From Fictibacillus aquaticus (GTDB taxonomy: Bacteria > Bacillota > Bacilli > Bacillales > Fictibacillaceae), in contig NZ_NOII01000001.1 of NCBI RefSeq assembly GCF_002245695.1, positions 496,001-560,000 of the forward strand: DNA of 64,000 nt, given 5' to 3'. The translations under genes were made by a program, and so were the position numbers. Within the stretch, counting starts at the first letter, position 1; each line of letters begins with the position of its first letter. Below, piece after piece: positions 56,472 through 64,000 of the stretch. Under the pieces are notes generated by a model. The model ran no database searches and was not told the origin of the DNA. It was given only the letters and a program-made list of their open reading frames with translations.

Positions 56472-58547
56472 TTACTTTCCTTGCTCTTCGGAATAGTCGC
56501 ACTTTACACATTGTACAGCTTTTCCTTTTTTCAGCTTTTTTTCCACTAGCATACTATCGCATTTTGGACACTTTCTTGCAAGAGGTTTATCCCAAGAAAC
56601 GAATTCACATTCAGGATATGTGTTGCATCCGTAGAAAATCCGTTTTTTCTTGCTTTTTCTTTCCACGATAGTTCCCTTTTGGCATTCTGGACATGGAACA
56701 CCTGTATCTTTAACGATTGCTTTAGTATTTCTGCAGTCAGGAAAATTCGAACAAGCCATAAATTTCCCGTATCGGCCCATTTTAAAGACCATCTCGCTGC
56801 CGCATTTTTCACAGTCTTCTCCGGCTGGCTCATCTTTGATTTCAACCTTCTGCATTTCCTCTTCTGCAATTTTCAGCTTCTTTTCAAAGCCTTGATAAAA
56901 TGAATCGATGATTCCAATCCAATTTTCTTTTCCTTCTTCCACTTCATCGAGTTCACTTTCCATTTTAGCTGTAAATTCAACGTTAAAAACTTCAGGGAAG
57001 AATTCAAGTGTCATCTGAAGGACGAGTTCACCCATTTCTGTAGGTACAAACTTTTTGTCGTCCAGTGCAACGTACCCGCGTTTCTGGATTGTATCAAGAG
57101 TCGGTGCATACGTGGAAGGACGTCCTATTCCTAGTTCTTCCATCGTCCTGACGAGACGGGCTTCTGAATATCTCGGCGGCGGCTGTGTGAAATGCTGTGT
57201 CGGCTCGAGATTTTTTTTCTCAGCAGTGTTACCTTCTTTAAGGTCTGGGAGAAGACGGTCTTTTTCTTCCTTGCCGTCGTCATTGCCTTCTACATATACT
57301 TTCATGAAACCTTGAAATTTCACAGCAGAACCATTCGCTCTAAACGTTACACCGTTGTTTTCAAGATCCACAGTCATTGTGTCCAGTATGGCTGATGCCA
57401 TCTGACTTGCAACAAAACGCTCCCAGATTAAGCGGTATAGCCTCAGCTGATCACGCGAGAGATATTCTTTCAGCTTGGATGGCTGGTACATGACAGATGT
57501 AGGACGGATTGCTTCATGGGCATCCTGTGCATTTTTACCCGCTTTCTTCTCTGCTCTTGTGCTGTCTGTGTATTCTTTTCCGTACTCCTTAGTAATGAAC
57601 TCTCGAGCTTCATCTTTTGCTGTATCAGATATACGTGTAGAGTCTGTTCTCATATATGTGATGAGTCCGACAGTTCCTTCTTTCCCTAAATCAATTCCTT
57701 CATAGAGCTGCTGCGCGATCATCATCGTTTTTTTGGCACGGAAGTTCAGCTTTCTAGCTGCTTCCTGCTGCAGAGATGATGTGATGAAAGGAGGAGAAGG
57801 ATTACGTTTTCTTTCTTTTTTCTGTACAGATTGTATATGAAACTTTTTCCCGCTTATTTTGCCAAGCACTTCATTGACTTCTTTTTCGTTTGAAAGGTCG
57901 GCTTTTTTTCCGTTCAAGCCATAAAATTGCGCCTCGAACTCTTTTTTCTCAGAAGAGAAAACACCTTTTATCTTCCAGTATTCCTCTGGCTTAAACGCTT
58001 CAATCTCCCGTTCACGTTCAACGATCAGTCTGACTGCCACTGTCTGGACACGTCCAGCACTTAAGCCTTTTTTGATTTTCTTCCATAATAAAGGACTGAC
58101 TTTATATCCAACGAGCCTGTCCAGCACTCGCCTTGCCTGCTGGGCGTCTACAAGGTCCATGTTGATCTTACGCGGGCGCTTGAATGAATCCTTGATTGCA
58201 TTTTTAGTAATCTCGTTAAAAACAACACGGCATTCTGAATCAATCTCTACATCTAGACTATGGGCGAGATGCCATGCGATTGCTTCTCCTTCGCGATCCG
58301 GGTCAGCTGCAAGATAGATTTTGTCCGCTTTTTTGGCGGCAGTCTTCAATTCTTTTAAAACAGGACCTTTTCCCCGGATGGTTATATATTTCGGTTCATA
58401 GTTTTCTTCAACGTCAACGCCTATCTGGCTCCGCGGCAGGTCACGGACATGTCCCATAGAGGCTTTTACTTCATATTTGCTCCCCAAATACTTCTTTATC
58501 GTTTTTGCTTTTGCGGGAGATTCAACGATTACTAGGTATTTTTCCAT
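56472..58547 (-). CDS. topA: DNA topoisomerase I
   Basis: Relaxes negative supercoils as a type IA enzyme. 691 residues, the same as B. subtilis. TOPRIM domain at the N-terminus ([15 protein letters not shown], 8-22; [15 protein letters not shown], about 80-94), active-site Tyr in [10 protein letters not shown] (about 298), then three C-terminal four-cysteine zinc modules (CEKCG...CSNFPDC; CPECQ...CNTYPEC; CPKCD...CVKCD, about 585-687). ATG with SD GGGGGATATCC. It has a sigma-A-type promoter upstream and leads the topA-trmFO-xerC-hslVU-codY series. Confidence 0.98.
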   Translation of the reverse strand: MEKYLVIVESPAKAKTIKKYLGSKYEVKASMGHVRDLPRSQIGVDVEENYEPKYITIRGKGPVLKELKTAAKKADKIYLAADPDREGEAIAWHLAHSLDVEIDSECRVVFNEITKNAIKDSFKRPRKINMDLVDAQQARRVLDRLVGYKVSPLLWKKIKKGLSAGRVQTVAVRLIVEREREIEAFKPEEYWKIKGVFSSEKKEFEAQFYGLNGKKADLSNEKEVNEVLGKISGKKFHIQSVQKKERKRNPSPPFITSSLQQEAARKLNFRAKKTMMIAQQLYEGIDLGKEGTVGLITYMRTDSTRISDTAKDEAREFITKEYGKEYTDSTRAEKKAGKNAQDAHEAIRPTSVMYQPSKLKEYLSRDQLRLYRLIWERFVASQMASAILDTMTVDLENNGVTFRANGSAVKFQGFMKVYVEGNDDGKEEKDRLLPDLKEGNTAEKKNLEPTQHFTQPPPRYSEARLVRTMEELGIGRPSTYAPTLDTIQKRGYVALDDKKFVPTEMGELVLQMTLEFFPEVFNVEFTAKMESELDEVEEGKENWIGIIDSFYQGFEKKLKIAEEEMQKVEIKDEPAGEDCEKCGSEMVFKMGRYGKFMACSNFPDCRNTKAIVKDTGVPCPECQKGTIVERKSKKKRIFYGCNTYPECEFVSWDKPLARKCPKCDSMLVEKKLKKGKAVQCVKCDYSEEQGK

Positions 58548-58592
58548 ATTTCCAGGATATCCCCCTTTAAGGGTTTAATAAAATCTTCCCTA

Positions 58593-58621
58593 TTATTAAA
58601 TAATGTATCCTCATTTGTCAA
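58593..58621 (-). promoter_or_regulatory. Putative sigma-A promoter of topA
   Basis: A perfect -35 TTGACA (58616-58621), 17-base spacer, TAATAA (58593-58598) on the minus strand, just beyond the dprA stop codon. Gives a leader of about 40 bases. Confidence 0.78.
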
Positions 58622-58626
58622 ACGCT

Positions 58627-59514
58627 TTAAGAAAACGCTTCACTGAATGCCTTAGGATATTCTGCTACAATGTCGGTAAAATCCGCCACTAATTTCGCAC
58701 CATTTTGAATTAGAGTATTCGTGCCTGAACAGCTTGGTTCAAGTATGGAACCAGGAACAGCGAATACTTCTCTTCCTTGCTCGAGTGCCTGATCTGCTGT
58801 TATAAGAGAACCGCTTTTTTGTTGTGCCTCAATGATGAGAGTTCCCGGACTCAATCCGCTGATGATCCGGTTCCGCATCGGAAACTGCCACTTTTTTGGC
58901 CTATTATGATAAGCGAACTCAGAGAGCAAAATCCCCTTTTTGACTATCTGGTCAGCTAAAAACTTATTACTGTCAGGATAAACCATGCCAAGTCCATGAC
59001 CTAGCACAGCTATTGTCGGCTGCTTCTCACTTAATGACAATCGATGAACTGCGGTATCTATTCCGGAAGCCAGCCCGCTCACAGTTGTCCAGCCTTGTCT
59101 GATGAGCGGCAGGAGAAGATGAGATGTACTTTTAATCCCGTACGGTGTCGGTTTTCTCGTTCCAACCACACTTATGCATGTTCTGGAAAAATATTCAACA
59201 TCCCCTTTGGCATATATTACCCATGGCGGATCAAAAATACTCTTAAGCATAACAGGGTAATCCGGATCTCCGGCCGCAATGAACGTGATGTTCGCATTAT
59301 TATATGTATCAAACAGCTTTTTAAAGGAAGAAGATGCAAGATGTCGGCTGAGCTTTTCAGCGGCTGCTTCGCTAAGCTGAAAAAAGTTAGACAGTTCACG
59401 GCTTTTCATTTTAAAAATTTGCGCCAAAGTTGGGTCTGCCTTTAACATTTGATAAATGCGCTTCCATCCTATGCCTTCACACTGATGAAGTATGAATAAT
59501 CTTTCACGGTCCAT
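58627..59514 (-). CDS. dprA: DprA (Smf), DNA processing protein
   Basis: Loads RecA onto incoming single-stranded DNA during transformation. N-terminal helical SAM-like region (1-80), then the Rossmann-like DprA core (about 85-290) with VVGTRKPTPYG, TVSGLASGIDTAVHRLSL, LGHGLGMVYPDSN and FPMRNRIISGLSPGTLIIEAQQKSGSL (split at about 210-240). The start is ATG 59514; a GTG three bases upstream with the same SD (AAAGGAGG) is equally possible. No separate C-terminal winged helix is present, as in B. subtilis. Confidence 0.95.
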   Translation of the reverse strand: MDRERLFILHQCEGIGWKRIYQMLKADPTLAQIFKMKSRELSNFFQLSEAAAEKLSRHLASSSFKKLFDTYNNANITFIAAGDPDYPVMLKSIFDPPWVIYAKGDVEYFSRTCISVVGTRKPTPYGIKSTSHLLLPLIRQGWTTVSGLASGIDTAVHRLSLSEKQPTIAVLGHGLGMVYPDSNKFLADQIVKKGILLSEFAYHNRPKKWQFPMRNRIISGLSPGTLIIEAQQKSGSLITADQALEQGREVFAVPGSILEPSCSGTNTLIQNGAKLVADFTDIVAEYPKAFSEAFS

Positions 59515-59550
59515 CACCAGCTTCCTCCTTTAAAAAAGCTTAAATAAGAG

Positions 59551-59577
59551 CAAAAGCTCCCATCTAGGGAGCTTTTG
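59551..59577 (-). terminator. Intrinsic terminator after sucD
   Basis: CAAAAGCTCCC-n5-GGGAGCTTTTG, a perfect 11-pair stem with A4/T4 at the base, followed on the minus strand by CTCTTATTT. It lies 40 bases after the sucD stop codon. Confidence 0.85.
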
Positions 59578-59616
59578 CCAAATCATGCAAAAGCATCAGA
59601 AATTCCTTATGCCTGA

Positions 59617-60531
59617 TTATGCCTTTGCTTTATGTGTTGTGCAGCGGTCGAGCATGTCATGTTCTTTAAGGACTGAAATAAGTGTTTCGCCCATCACTGA
59701 TGGTGTCTCAGCCACTTTAATGCCGCATGCTTCCATTGTTTTGATCTTTTCAGCTGCTGTGCCCTTGCCGCCGGAAATGATGGCTCCTGCATGGCCCATA
59801 CGCTTTCCTGGAGGCGCAGTTTTTCCGCCGATGAAGCCGACAACAGGCTTCTTCATGTTCGCTTTTACCCATTCAGCCGCTTCTTCTTCTGCAGTTCCGC
59901 CGATCTCGCCGATCATGATTACAGCATAAGTGTCATCATCTTCGTTAAACGCTTTTAGAACATCGATAAAATCTGTTCCGTTTACCGGATCTCCACCGAT
60001 CCCTACTGCAGTCGACTGGCCGATGCCATTTTGAGAAAGCTGGTGAACAGCTTCATACGTTAATGTACCGGAGCGTGAAACAACACCTACGTGGCCTTTC
60101 ATGTGGATATATCCAGGCATGATGCCGATCTTGCATTCTTCCGGCGTGATAACACCCGGGCAGTTCGGTCCAACTAGACGTGTTTTCTTTCCTTCCATAT
60201 AACGCTTTACTTTTACCATGTCCATGACAGGAATACCTTCTGTAATACAGATGGCAAGGTCAAGTCCAGCATCAACAGCTTCAACGATCGCTTCTGCAGC
60301 AAATGCAGGCGGCACATAAATAACCGATGCGTTCGCACCAGTCGCTTTTACTGCTTCTTCGACTGTATTAAAAACAGGAACGCCTTCTACCTCAGTTCCG
60401 CCTTTGCCAGGTGTTACTCCACCAACGATCTGAGTTCCGTATTCAATCATCTGCTTCGCGTGGAATAGTCCAACTGCGCCAGTGATACCTTGAACGATAA
60501 CTTTTGTATCTTTATTGATAAAAATACTCAT
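59617..60531 (-). CDS. sucD: Succinyl-CoA ligase, alpha subunit
   Basis: Catalyses the substrate-level phosphorylation step of the TCA cycle with SucC. 304 residues: CoA-binding Rossmann domain ([21 protein letters not shown], about 10-30), the phosphohistidine loop [10 protein letters not shown] (about 246-255) and ligase domain with [20 protein letters not shown] with SD GGGTGGAG. Highly similar to B. subtilis SucD. Forty bases from sucC; both end at the terminator 59551-59577. Confidence 0.98.
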   Translation of the reverse strand: MSIFINKDTKVIVQGITGAVGLFHAKQMIEYGTQIVGGVTPGKGGTEVEGVPVFNTVEEAVKATGANASVIYVPPAFAAEAIVEAVDAGLDLAICITEGIPVMDMVKVKRYMEGKKTRLVGPNCPGVITPEECKIGIMPGYIHMKGHVGVVSRSGTLTYEAVHQLSQNGIGQSTAVGIGGDPVNGTDFIDVLKAFNEDDDTYAVIMIGEIGGTAEEEAAEWVKANMKKPVVGFIGGKTAPPGKRMGHAGAIISGGKGTAAEKIKTMEACGIKVAETPSVMGETLISVLKEHDMLDRCTTHKAKA

Positions 60532-60571
60532 GCTCTATGCTCCACCCTTCTCGTATTCTTTGTTTGCTGCT

Positions 60572-61732
60572 TTACTTTACTAATGCGACGATCTTTTCTG
60601 CTCCGTCAGCCATAGAATCGGCAGCTGTAATGTTTAACCCGGATTCCTTAAGAATCTTCTTGCCTAGCTCAACGTTCGTTCCTTCTAGACGCACGACAAG
60701 CGGAAGCTCAAGACCAACCTGTTTAGTCGCCTCAACAACACCGTTCGCGATAACATCACACTTCATGATGCCTCCGAAAATGTTAACGAAAATACCTTTT
60801 ACGTTTTTATCAGACAAGATAATCTTGAATGCTTCTGTTACCTTCTCTGTTGTAGCACCGCCTCCAACGTCAAGGAAGTTGGCAGGATCGCCGCTGTAAT
60901 GCTTGATGATGTCCATCGTAGCCATAGCAAGTCCTGCACCATTAACCATGCAGCCGATGTTTCCGTCTAACGCGATATACGTAAGATCATATTTAGAAGC
61001 TTCGATCTCTTTTGGATCTTCCTCTTCAAGGTCACGGTATTCCATAATATCCGGGTGACGATAAAGGGCATTTGAATCGAAGTTTAATTTTGCATCAAGT
61101 GCCATTACATTGCCGTCGCCTGTTACAACTAACGGGTTGATTTCAGCAATCGAGCAGTCTTTTTCAACAAAAGCAGTATATAGGCTGATCATAAACTTTG
61201 CTGCTTTGTTGACGAGTTCTTTAGGAATGTTAATATTGTAAGCTAAACGGCGTGCCTGGAAGCTCTGAAGACCGATAGCCGGATCAATGACTTCTTTGAA
61301 GATTTTTTCAGGAGTAGCTTCTGCTACCTCTTCAATCTCAGTTCCGCCTTCTTCAGATCCCATCATGACAACGCGCGAAGTCGCACGGTCTAGAACAAGC
61401 CCGATATAGTATTCTTTTTTAATATCGCAGCCTTCTTCGATAAGTAAGCGCTTAACTTCTTTGCCTTCTGGCCCTGTCTGGTGAGTTACAAGCACTTTAC
61501 CTAGAATTTCGCTTGCGTATGTTTGCACTTCATCTAAGCTTTTTGCCACTTTAACGCCACCGGCTTTACCGCGGCCGCCTGCATGGATTTGGGCTTTAAC
61601 GACAGACACTGCACTGCCGAGCTCTTTTGCGGCTTCTACAGCTTCTTCAACAGAAAACGCTACTTTTCCGTTTGGAACAGCCACACCATATTTTCTAAGA
61701 AGCTCTTTTCCTTGATATTCGTGGATATTCAT
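60572..61732 (-). CDS. sucC: Succinyl-CoA ligase, beta subunit
   Basis: Nucleotide-binding partner of SucD. 386 residues with an N-terminal ATP-grasp domain ([16 protein letters not shown], 1-16; [16 protein letters not shown], about 45-60; [11 protein letters not shown], about 193) and a C-terminal flavodoxin-like ligase domain with [13 protein letters not shown] and [15 protein letters not shown] 61732 has SD GGAG at 6-8 bases; the longer frame to 61813 runs through the promoter. Length against 385 in B. subtilis. Confidence 0.98.
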   Translation of the reverse strand: MNIHEYQGKELLRKYGVAVPNGKVAFSVEEAVEAAKELGSAVSVVKAQIHAGGRGKAGGVKVAKSLDEVQTYASEILGKVLVTHQTGPEGKEVKRLLIEEGCDIKKEYYIGLVLDRATSRVVMMGSEEGGTEIEEVAEATPEKIFKEVIDPAIGLQSFQARRLAYNINIPKELVNKAAKFMISLYTAFVEKDCSIAEINPLVVTGDGNVMALDAKLNFDSNALYRHPDIMEYRDLEEEDPKEIEASKYDLTYIALDGNIGCMVNGAGLAMATMDIIKHYSGDPANFLDVGGGATTEKVTEAFKIILSDKNVKGIFVNIFGGIMKCDVIANGVVEATKQVGLELPLVVRLEGTNVELGKKILKESGLNITAADSMADGAEKIVALVK

Positions 61733-61780
61733 ATCTCTCTCCATCCTCCTGTCATGGTAAAAACTTAAACTACCGTTCTC

Positions 61781-61809
61781 ATTGTATATAAACATGCCTG
61801 TACTGTCTA
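61781..61809 (-). promoter_or_regulatory. Putative sigma-A promoter of sucCD
   Basis: TAGACA (61804-61809), 17-base spacer, TACAAT (61781-61786) on the minus strand; the start would be about 43 bases before the sucC ATG. The terminator at 61850-61881 just upstream makes a separate promoter necessary. Confidence 0.72.
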
Positions 61810-61823
61810 GCATTCTTCAGAAA

Positions 61824-61841
61824 ATTGCAAGCGCATCCAAA
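61824..61841 (-). promoter_or_regulatory. Possible cre (CcpA) site upstream of sucCD
   Basis: TTTGGATGCGCTTGCAAT on the minus strand fits the cre consensus WWTGNAARCGNWWWCAWW except at two positions. It lies 15 bases upstream of the -35. Carbon catabolite control of a TCA-cycle operon would make sense, but the match is imperfect. Confidence 0.3.
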
Positions 61842-61849
61842 TTTGCAAA

Positions 61850-61881
61850 CAAAAAAACAAGCGGCTTTTGTCTGCCGCTTG
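61850..61881 (-). terminator. Terminator after the ylqGH-SASP genes
   Basis: On the minus strand CAAGCGGC-n8-GCCGCTTG followed by TTTTTTTG: a GC-rich eight-pair stem and seven T. It closes the unit that includes the small SASP-like gene. Confidence 0.9.
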
Positions 61882-61934
61882 CCCTTTTACTTGTTCCATT
61901 TACTGAATTTCGAAAGCTTTTTCAGCAGATTCTT

Positions 61935-62093
61935 TCATTTCCCGCTATTTTCTCGTTCTTCCTTTATGATTTTAGGTGTGATCGCTTCTCTCTCAGCCGA
62001 GGATCTGAACATGCCGAATTCTTCAGCCATTTCTTCTTTGAACCTGTTTGCTGCCTGCTCCGCTCCTGCAACGTCAAGCTTGTTTTTAGGCAT
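61935..62093 (-). CDS. Small divergent alpha/beta-type SASP (spore DNA-binding protein)
   Basis: A 52-codon reading frame. It starts MPKNKLDVAGAEQAANRF and continues KEEMAEEFGM, which lines up with the first helix and the GPR protease site of alpha/beta-type small acid-soluble spore proteins (compare KLVVPGAxQALDQMKYEIASEFGV). The second SASP helix with its NGSVGGE motif is missing; the C-terminal 24 residues are basic-acidic (TPKIIKEERENSGK). It has an SD AAAGGAGAGTG with a typical SASP spacing of ATTAAAA and is followed by a strong terminator. CATCCTA (62118-62124) might be a sigma-G -10. B. subtilis has no such gene between ylqH and sucC. It may be a functional small spore protein or a decaying copy. 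Confidence 0.72.
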   Translation of the reverse strand: MPKNKLDVAGAEQAANRFKEEMAEEFGMFRSSAEREAITPKIIKEERENSGK

Positions 62094-62131
62094 TTTTAAT
62101 CACTCTCCTTTTAGAGTTAGGATGCCCAAAA

Positions 62132-62422
62132 TCAATTCTTTAATGTTTTTTCTTTCGCTTCTTTATCAAGCTTATATATATAAGCAAAAACTTCGGCTAC
62201 CGCCTCAAATAATTCTGGCGGAATCTGACTTGAGATATCCAGCTTGGAAAGCAGATGAACGAGGGAAGGGTCTTTTTGCACAGGAATATCATGCTCTTTA
62301 GCAATCGACATGATTTTTTCAGCTGCTGCACCGTTTCCTTTTGCGATCACTACAGGAGCCTCGTTCATGCCGTTTTTATATTTCATCGCTACTGCTTTTA
62401 ACTTGTTGCGGTCATTGTTCAT
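62132..62422 (-). CDS. ylqH: YlqH, stand-alone FlhB C-terminal (EscU/YscU) domain protein
   Basis: 96 residues matching only the part of FlhB after the self-cleavage site. Residues 9-96 align with FlhB: EAPVVIAKGNGAAAEKIMSIAKEHDIP versus EAPVIVAKGVDLVAQRIKEIAKEHKI, and IPPELFEAVAEVFAYIYKL versus IPEDLFKAVAEILAYVYRI. The NPTH cleavage motif is replaced by NKLK and there are no membrane helices, so it is a soluble export-switch domain. Similar short FlhB-C proteins (FhlX type) can replace the cleaved fragment in other bacteria. Its ATG overlaps the end of ylqG by 4 bases, so the two are coupled. Confidence 0.92.
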   Translation of the reverse strand: MNNDRNKLKAVAMKYKNGMNEAPVVIAKGNGAAAEKIMSIAKEHDIPVQKDPSLVHLLSKLDISSQIPPELFEAVAEVFAYIYKLDKEAKEKTLKN

Positions 62423-63855
62423 ATTTTCACATCCAGAGTGCGGAGATGCTGATTTTTCTCAGACAACGTGCCTGCCTGCTGTGCCCCAGAATGCTGTTTA
62501 AACGATACACTGCTAAGCTGATAGCCCATTTCGGACATGTATGGTTTTAATTCTTCAGCAGCATGTTGAGCAAGAATCTCGATTCCTTGATAGCTGCTGA
62601 AGAACGTTATCGCCATCACTTTGTTCTGTACGTTAATGTCTACTCCAAGCTGCTTAAGTTCCTCGAGCTCAAGCCACAGCCAAATCCGGCAGAAATCTTT
62701 ATCTAATATATTATTCTTGTTTTTTTTGCCTTCCCAAATGATGCTTAGGTGCTTGGCAAATGTACCTTCGGGAAGCGGTATCTGCATGTAAATCTGCTGT
62801 GAATGGTCAGCAGGAGCCGGCATGTTCAGCAGCTGCAGTCCTGTCACTTTGCTAATAAGATGTTCAGCCTGCATCTTGACTGCTGGAGGCGCCTCCTTGT
62901 CCTCGATGAGAGCGAGCAGGACCATTTTAAGCGAATCTGCCGGATCCCCTTTATCCGGGAGGGGCTTTAAAAGCTGATGTTCGTGATGAATTCCGCTTGT
63001 TTTAATAAATTGTTCAAACGTTTGCTTAAAAAATTCTTTTACGGCTTGAGTCAAGGCTGGTCCGTTTTTTTCCCCTGCAGAAAGCAAAAGATGTTTTTCA
63101 GCAGGGCGCTCCATCGAACTGCTGCTTTCCTTAACACCAGCAGCTGCTGTGAAGTTTTCAACTGGCTGTATAGAAGATGGAACGCGTGTTTTCATCTGCG
63201 GATTTTCTTGATTTTCTTCGCTTTGCTGCAAAAAAAGGTAATCTTTGAGTAAAGCTGCTGTTTTGGATGCGGCAGGAAAGCGTAAATCTGAGTTTTTTAA
63301 TGTATCGAAAAGGACTTGCATATCATCTTGTATATGCGTGCCTTGCATGGCATTCTTCAGTCCCATAACAACAGCTTTAGATGGCTGCAGCTGAAGGTCT
63401 GAAAGCTTTTGAAGAACAGCTCTATCCAGTTTAGGTTCGCTGTTATCGGAATGCTTCATTAAAAGAGCTGAGGCAGTAACAAGGCCTTTCGTTAACGGCA
63501 ACCCTTCTTCGTCCAAAAATGAGAGCGCCCTCAAATGTTCGCTTGTATTTTTCAGTTCCATTTTTTGCAGAAGTTTTGGCCAGTCTCTATCATGCGCCAG
63601 GCTGTCAGATGATTTCAGCACGGGCTGTTCGCCCGAACGAGCAGACACAACTTCAAACACGTATGTTTTTCCTTTTTCAAGGGCTGTTTCTAGCTTTGCA
63701 GTAAAAACACCGTTTTTCAGCTGAACTGCAGCTGTCCCATCAAGAAACAGATCGGTTATTTTCCCAGTCAGCAGCTGCCCTTCCCTAAATGTGATCATTC
63801 CTGAGAAAGACGATGAAAGTGACCTGTTTACAAGCAAATCATAAAGCTGAATCAT
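62419..63855 (-). CDS. ylqG: YlqG, protein with FliK-like C-terminal domain
   Basis: 478 residues. The N-terminal 100 residues contain a beta-rich region (REGQLLTGKITDLFLDGTAAVQL, KGKTYVFEVVSA) like the N-domain of YlqG relatives; the middle is helical and low in conservation. Residues about 380-450 (IWLWLELEELKQLGVDINVQNKVMAITFF...AEELKPYMSEMGYQL) fit the FliK C-terminal domain pattern, where LxLELexLGxVxVxI marks the export-switch-interacting fold. ATG 63855 has SD AAGGAGAG; the longer frame to 63933 overlaps rnhB. The gene overlaps ylqH by 4 bases. Function has not been defined, to my knowledge. Confidence 0.85.
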   Translation of the reverse strand: MIQLYDLLVNRSLSSSFSGMITFREGQLLTGKITDLFLDGTAAVQLKNGVFTAKLETALEKGKTYVFEVVSARSGEQPVLKSSDSLAHDRDWPKLLQKMELKNTSEHLRALSFLDEEGLPLTKGLVTASALLMKHSDNSEPKLDRAVLQKLSDLQLQPSKAVVMGLKNAMQGTHIQDDMQVLFDTLKNSDLRFPAASKTAALLKDYLFLQQSEENQENPQMKTRVPSSIQPVENFTAAAGVKESSSSMERPAEKHLLLSAGEKNGPALTQAVKEFFKQTFEQFIKTSGIHHEHQLLKPLPDKGDPADSLKMVLLALIEDKEAPPAVKMQAEHLISKVTGLQLLNMPAPADHSQQIYMQIPLPEGTFAKHLSIIWEGKKNKNNILDKDFCRIWLWLELEELKQLGVDINVQNKVMAITFFSSYQGIEILAQHAAEELKPYMSEMGYQLSSVSFKQHSGAQQAGTLSEKNQHLRTLDVKI

Positions 63856-63874
63856 ATCAGCCACTCTCCTTATT

Positions 63875-64000
63875 TTACGAGCTGTATGCCTGCACCGGCG
63901 CAAAAGACTTTCTATGTTCTTCCGTCGGACCATACTCTTTTAGCCCTTGCAGATGCTCTGCTGTCCCATAGCCCATATTTTTAGCAAACCCGTACTGCGG
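63875..64000 (-). CDS. rnhB: Ribonuclease HII, 3' end only
   Basis: The last 41 codons of a gene entering from beyond the window. The end [24 protein letters not shown] is the typical C-terminus of RNase HII (GYGTKEHLxAIxxYGPxxxHRxSF), followed by APVQAYSS. The stop TAA (63875-63877) is 19 bases before the ylqG start. RNase HII removes ribonucleotides from RNA:DNA hybrids. Order rnhB-ylqG-ylqH-sucC is the B. subtilis order. Confidence 0.93.
   Translation of the reverse strand, partial: PQYGFAKNMGYGTAEHLQGLKEYGPTEEHRKSFAPVQAYSS

Noticed and set aside
61782-62301. Plus-strand frames of 105 and 158 codons across the ylqH-sucC gap
   Set aside because: They run antisense through the terminator and the SASP-like gene and resemble nothing known.
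1-64000. Mobile elements, CRISPR arrays, tRNA/rRNA genes, defence systems
   Set aside because: None seen; every stretch over 300 bases is covered by a conserved gene and the order matches B. subtilis.

Overview
The window is chromosomal core DNA from an endospore-forming, motile member of the Bacillaceae (low-GC Firmicutes). The gene order matches Bacillus subtilis almost gene for gene from rnhB to mlpA (ymxG). PolC-type replicase, FliY, CheC/CheD, CodY, SwrB/SwrD, FlhF/FlhG and spore-type genes all support this. The species cannot be settled from the sequence alone. All 68 genes I can support lie on the minus strand, so transcription runs from high to low coordinates. I see no insertion sequence, prophage, CRISPR array, tRNA or rRNA.

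Read in the direction of transcription:
(1) 64000-61850: the 3' end of rnhB, then ylqG (a protein with a FliK-like C-terminus), ylqH (a free-standing FlhB C-terminal domain) and a very small divergent alpha/beta-type SASP gene, closed by a strong terminator.
(2) 61809-59551: sucCD (succinyl-CoA ligase) with its own sigma-A-type promoter and terminator.
(3) 59514-51359: dprA, topA, trmFO, xerC, hslV, hslU and codY, covering DNA uptake, topology, tRNA methylation, chromosome dimer resolution, proteolysis and global nutrient control, ending at the codY terminator.
(4) 51238-25041: one unbroken 26-kb fla/che operon of 32 genes, from flgB through the basal body, hook, export gate, switch and chemotaxis genes to sigD and swrB. 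Many genes overlap by 1-14 bases.
(5) 25060-11522: rpsB, tsf, pyrH, frr, uppS, cdsA, dxr, rseP, proS and polC, covering ribosomal proteins, translation factors, UMP kinase, lipid and isoprenoid synthesis, intramembrane proteolysis and the replicase.
(6) 11498-1377: the rimP-nusA-rnpM-ylxQ-infB-ylxP-rbfA-truB-ribF translation and transcription cluster, then rpsO and pnpA.
(7) 1287-1: ylxY (a degenerate polysaccharide deacetylase) and the 5' end of the processing-peptidase-like mlpA.

Several starts were moved downstream of the longest ORF because a good Shine-Dalgarno sequence and family length agree on an internal codon: pnpA, rpsO, truB, rimP, proS, uppS, frr, pyrH, rpsB, flhB, fliQ, fliM, fliI, fliF, ylxF, xerC, sucC and ylqG.

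The most interesting items are the ylqG-ylqH pair, which re-creates only the interacting parts of the FliK/FlhB export switch outside the flagellar operon; the tiny SASP-like gene beside it; several hairpins or palindromes placed at promoters or ribosome binding sites (mlpA, rimP, xerC, uppS); and a possible CodY box at the start of the fla/che transcript directly downstream of codY. Most of the window is otherwise ordinary conserved housekeeping DNA.
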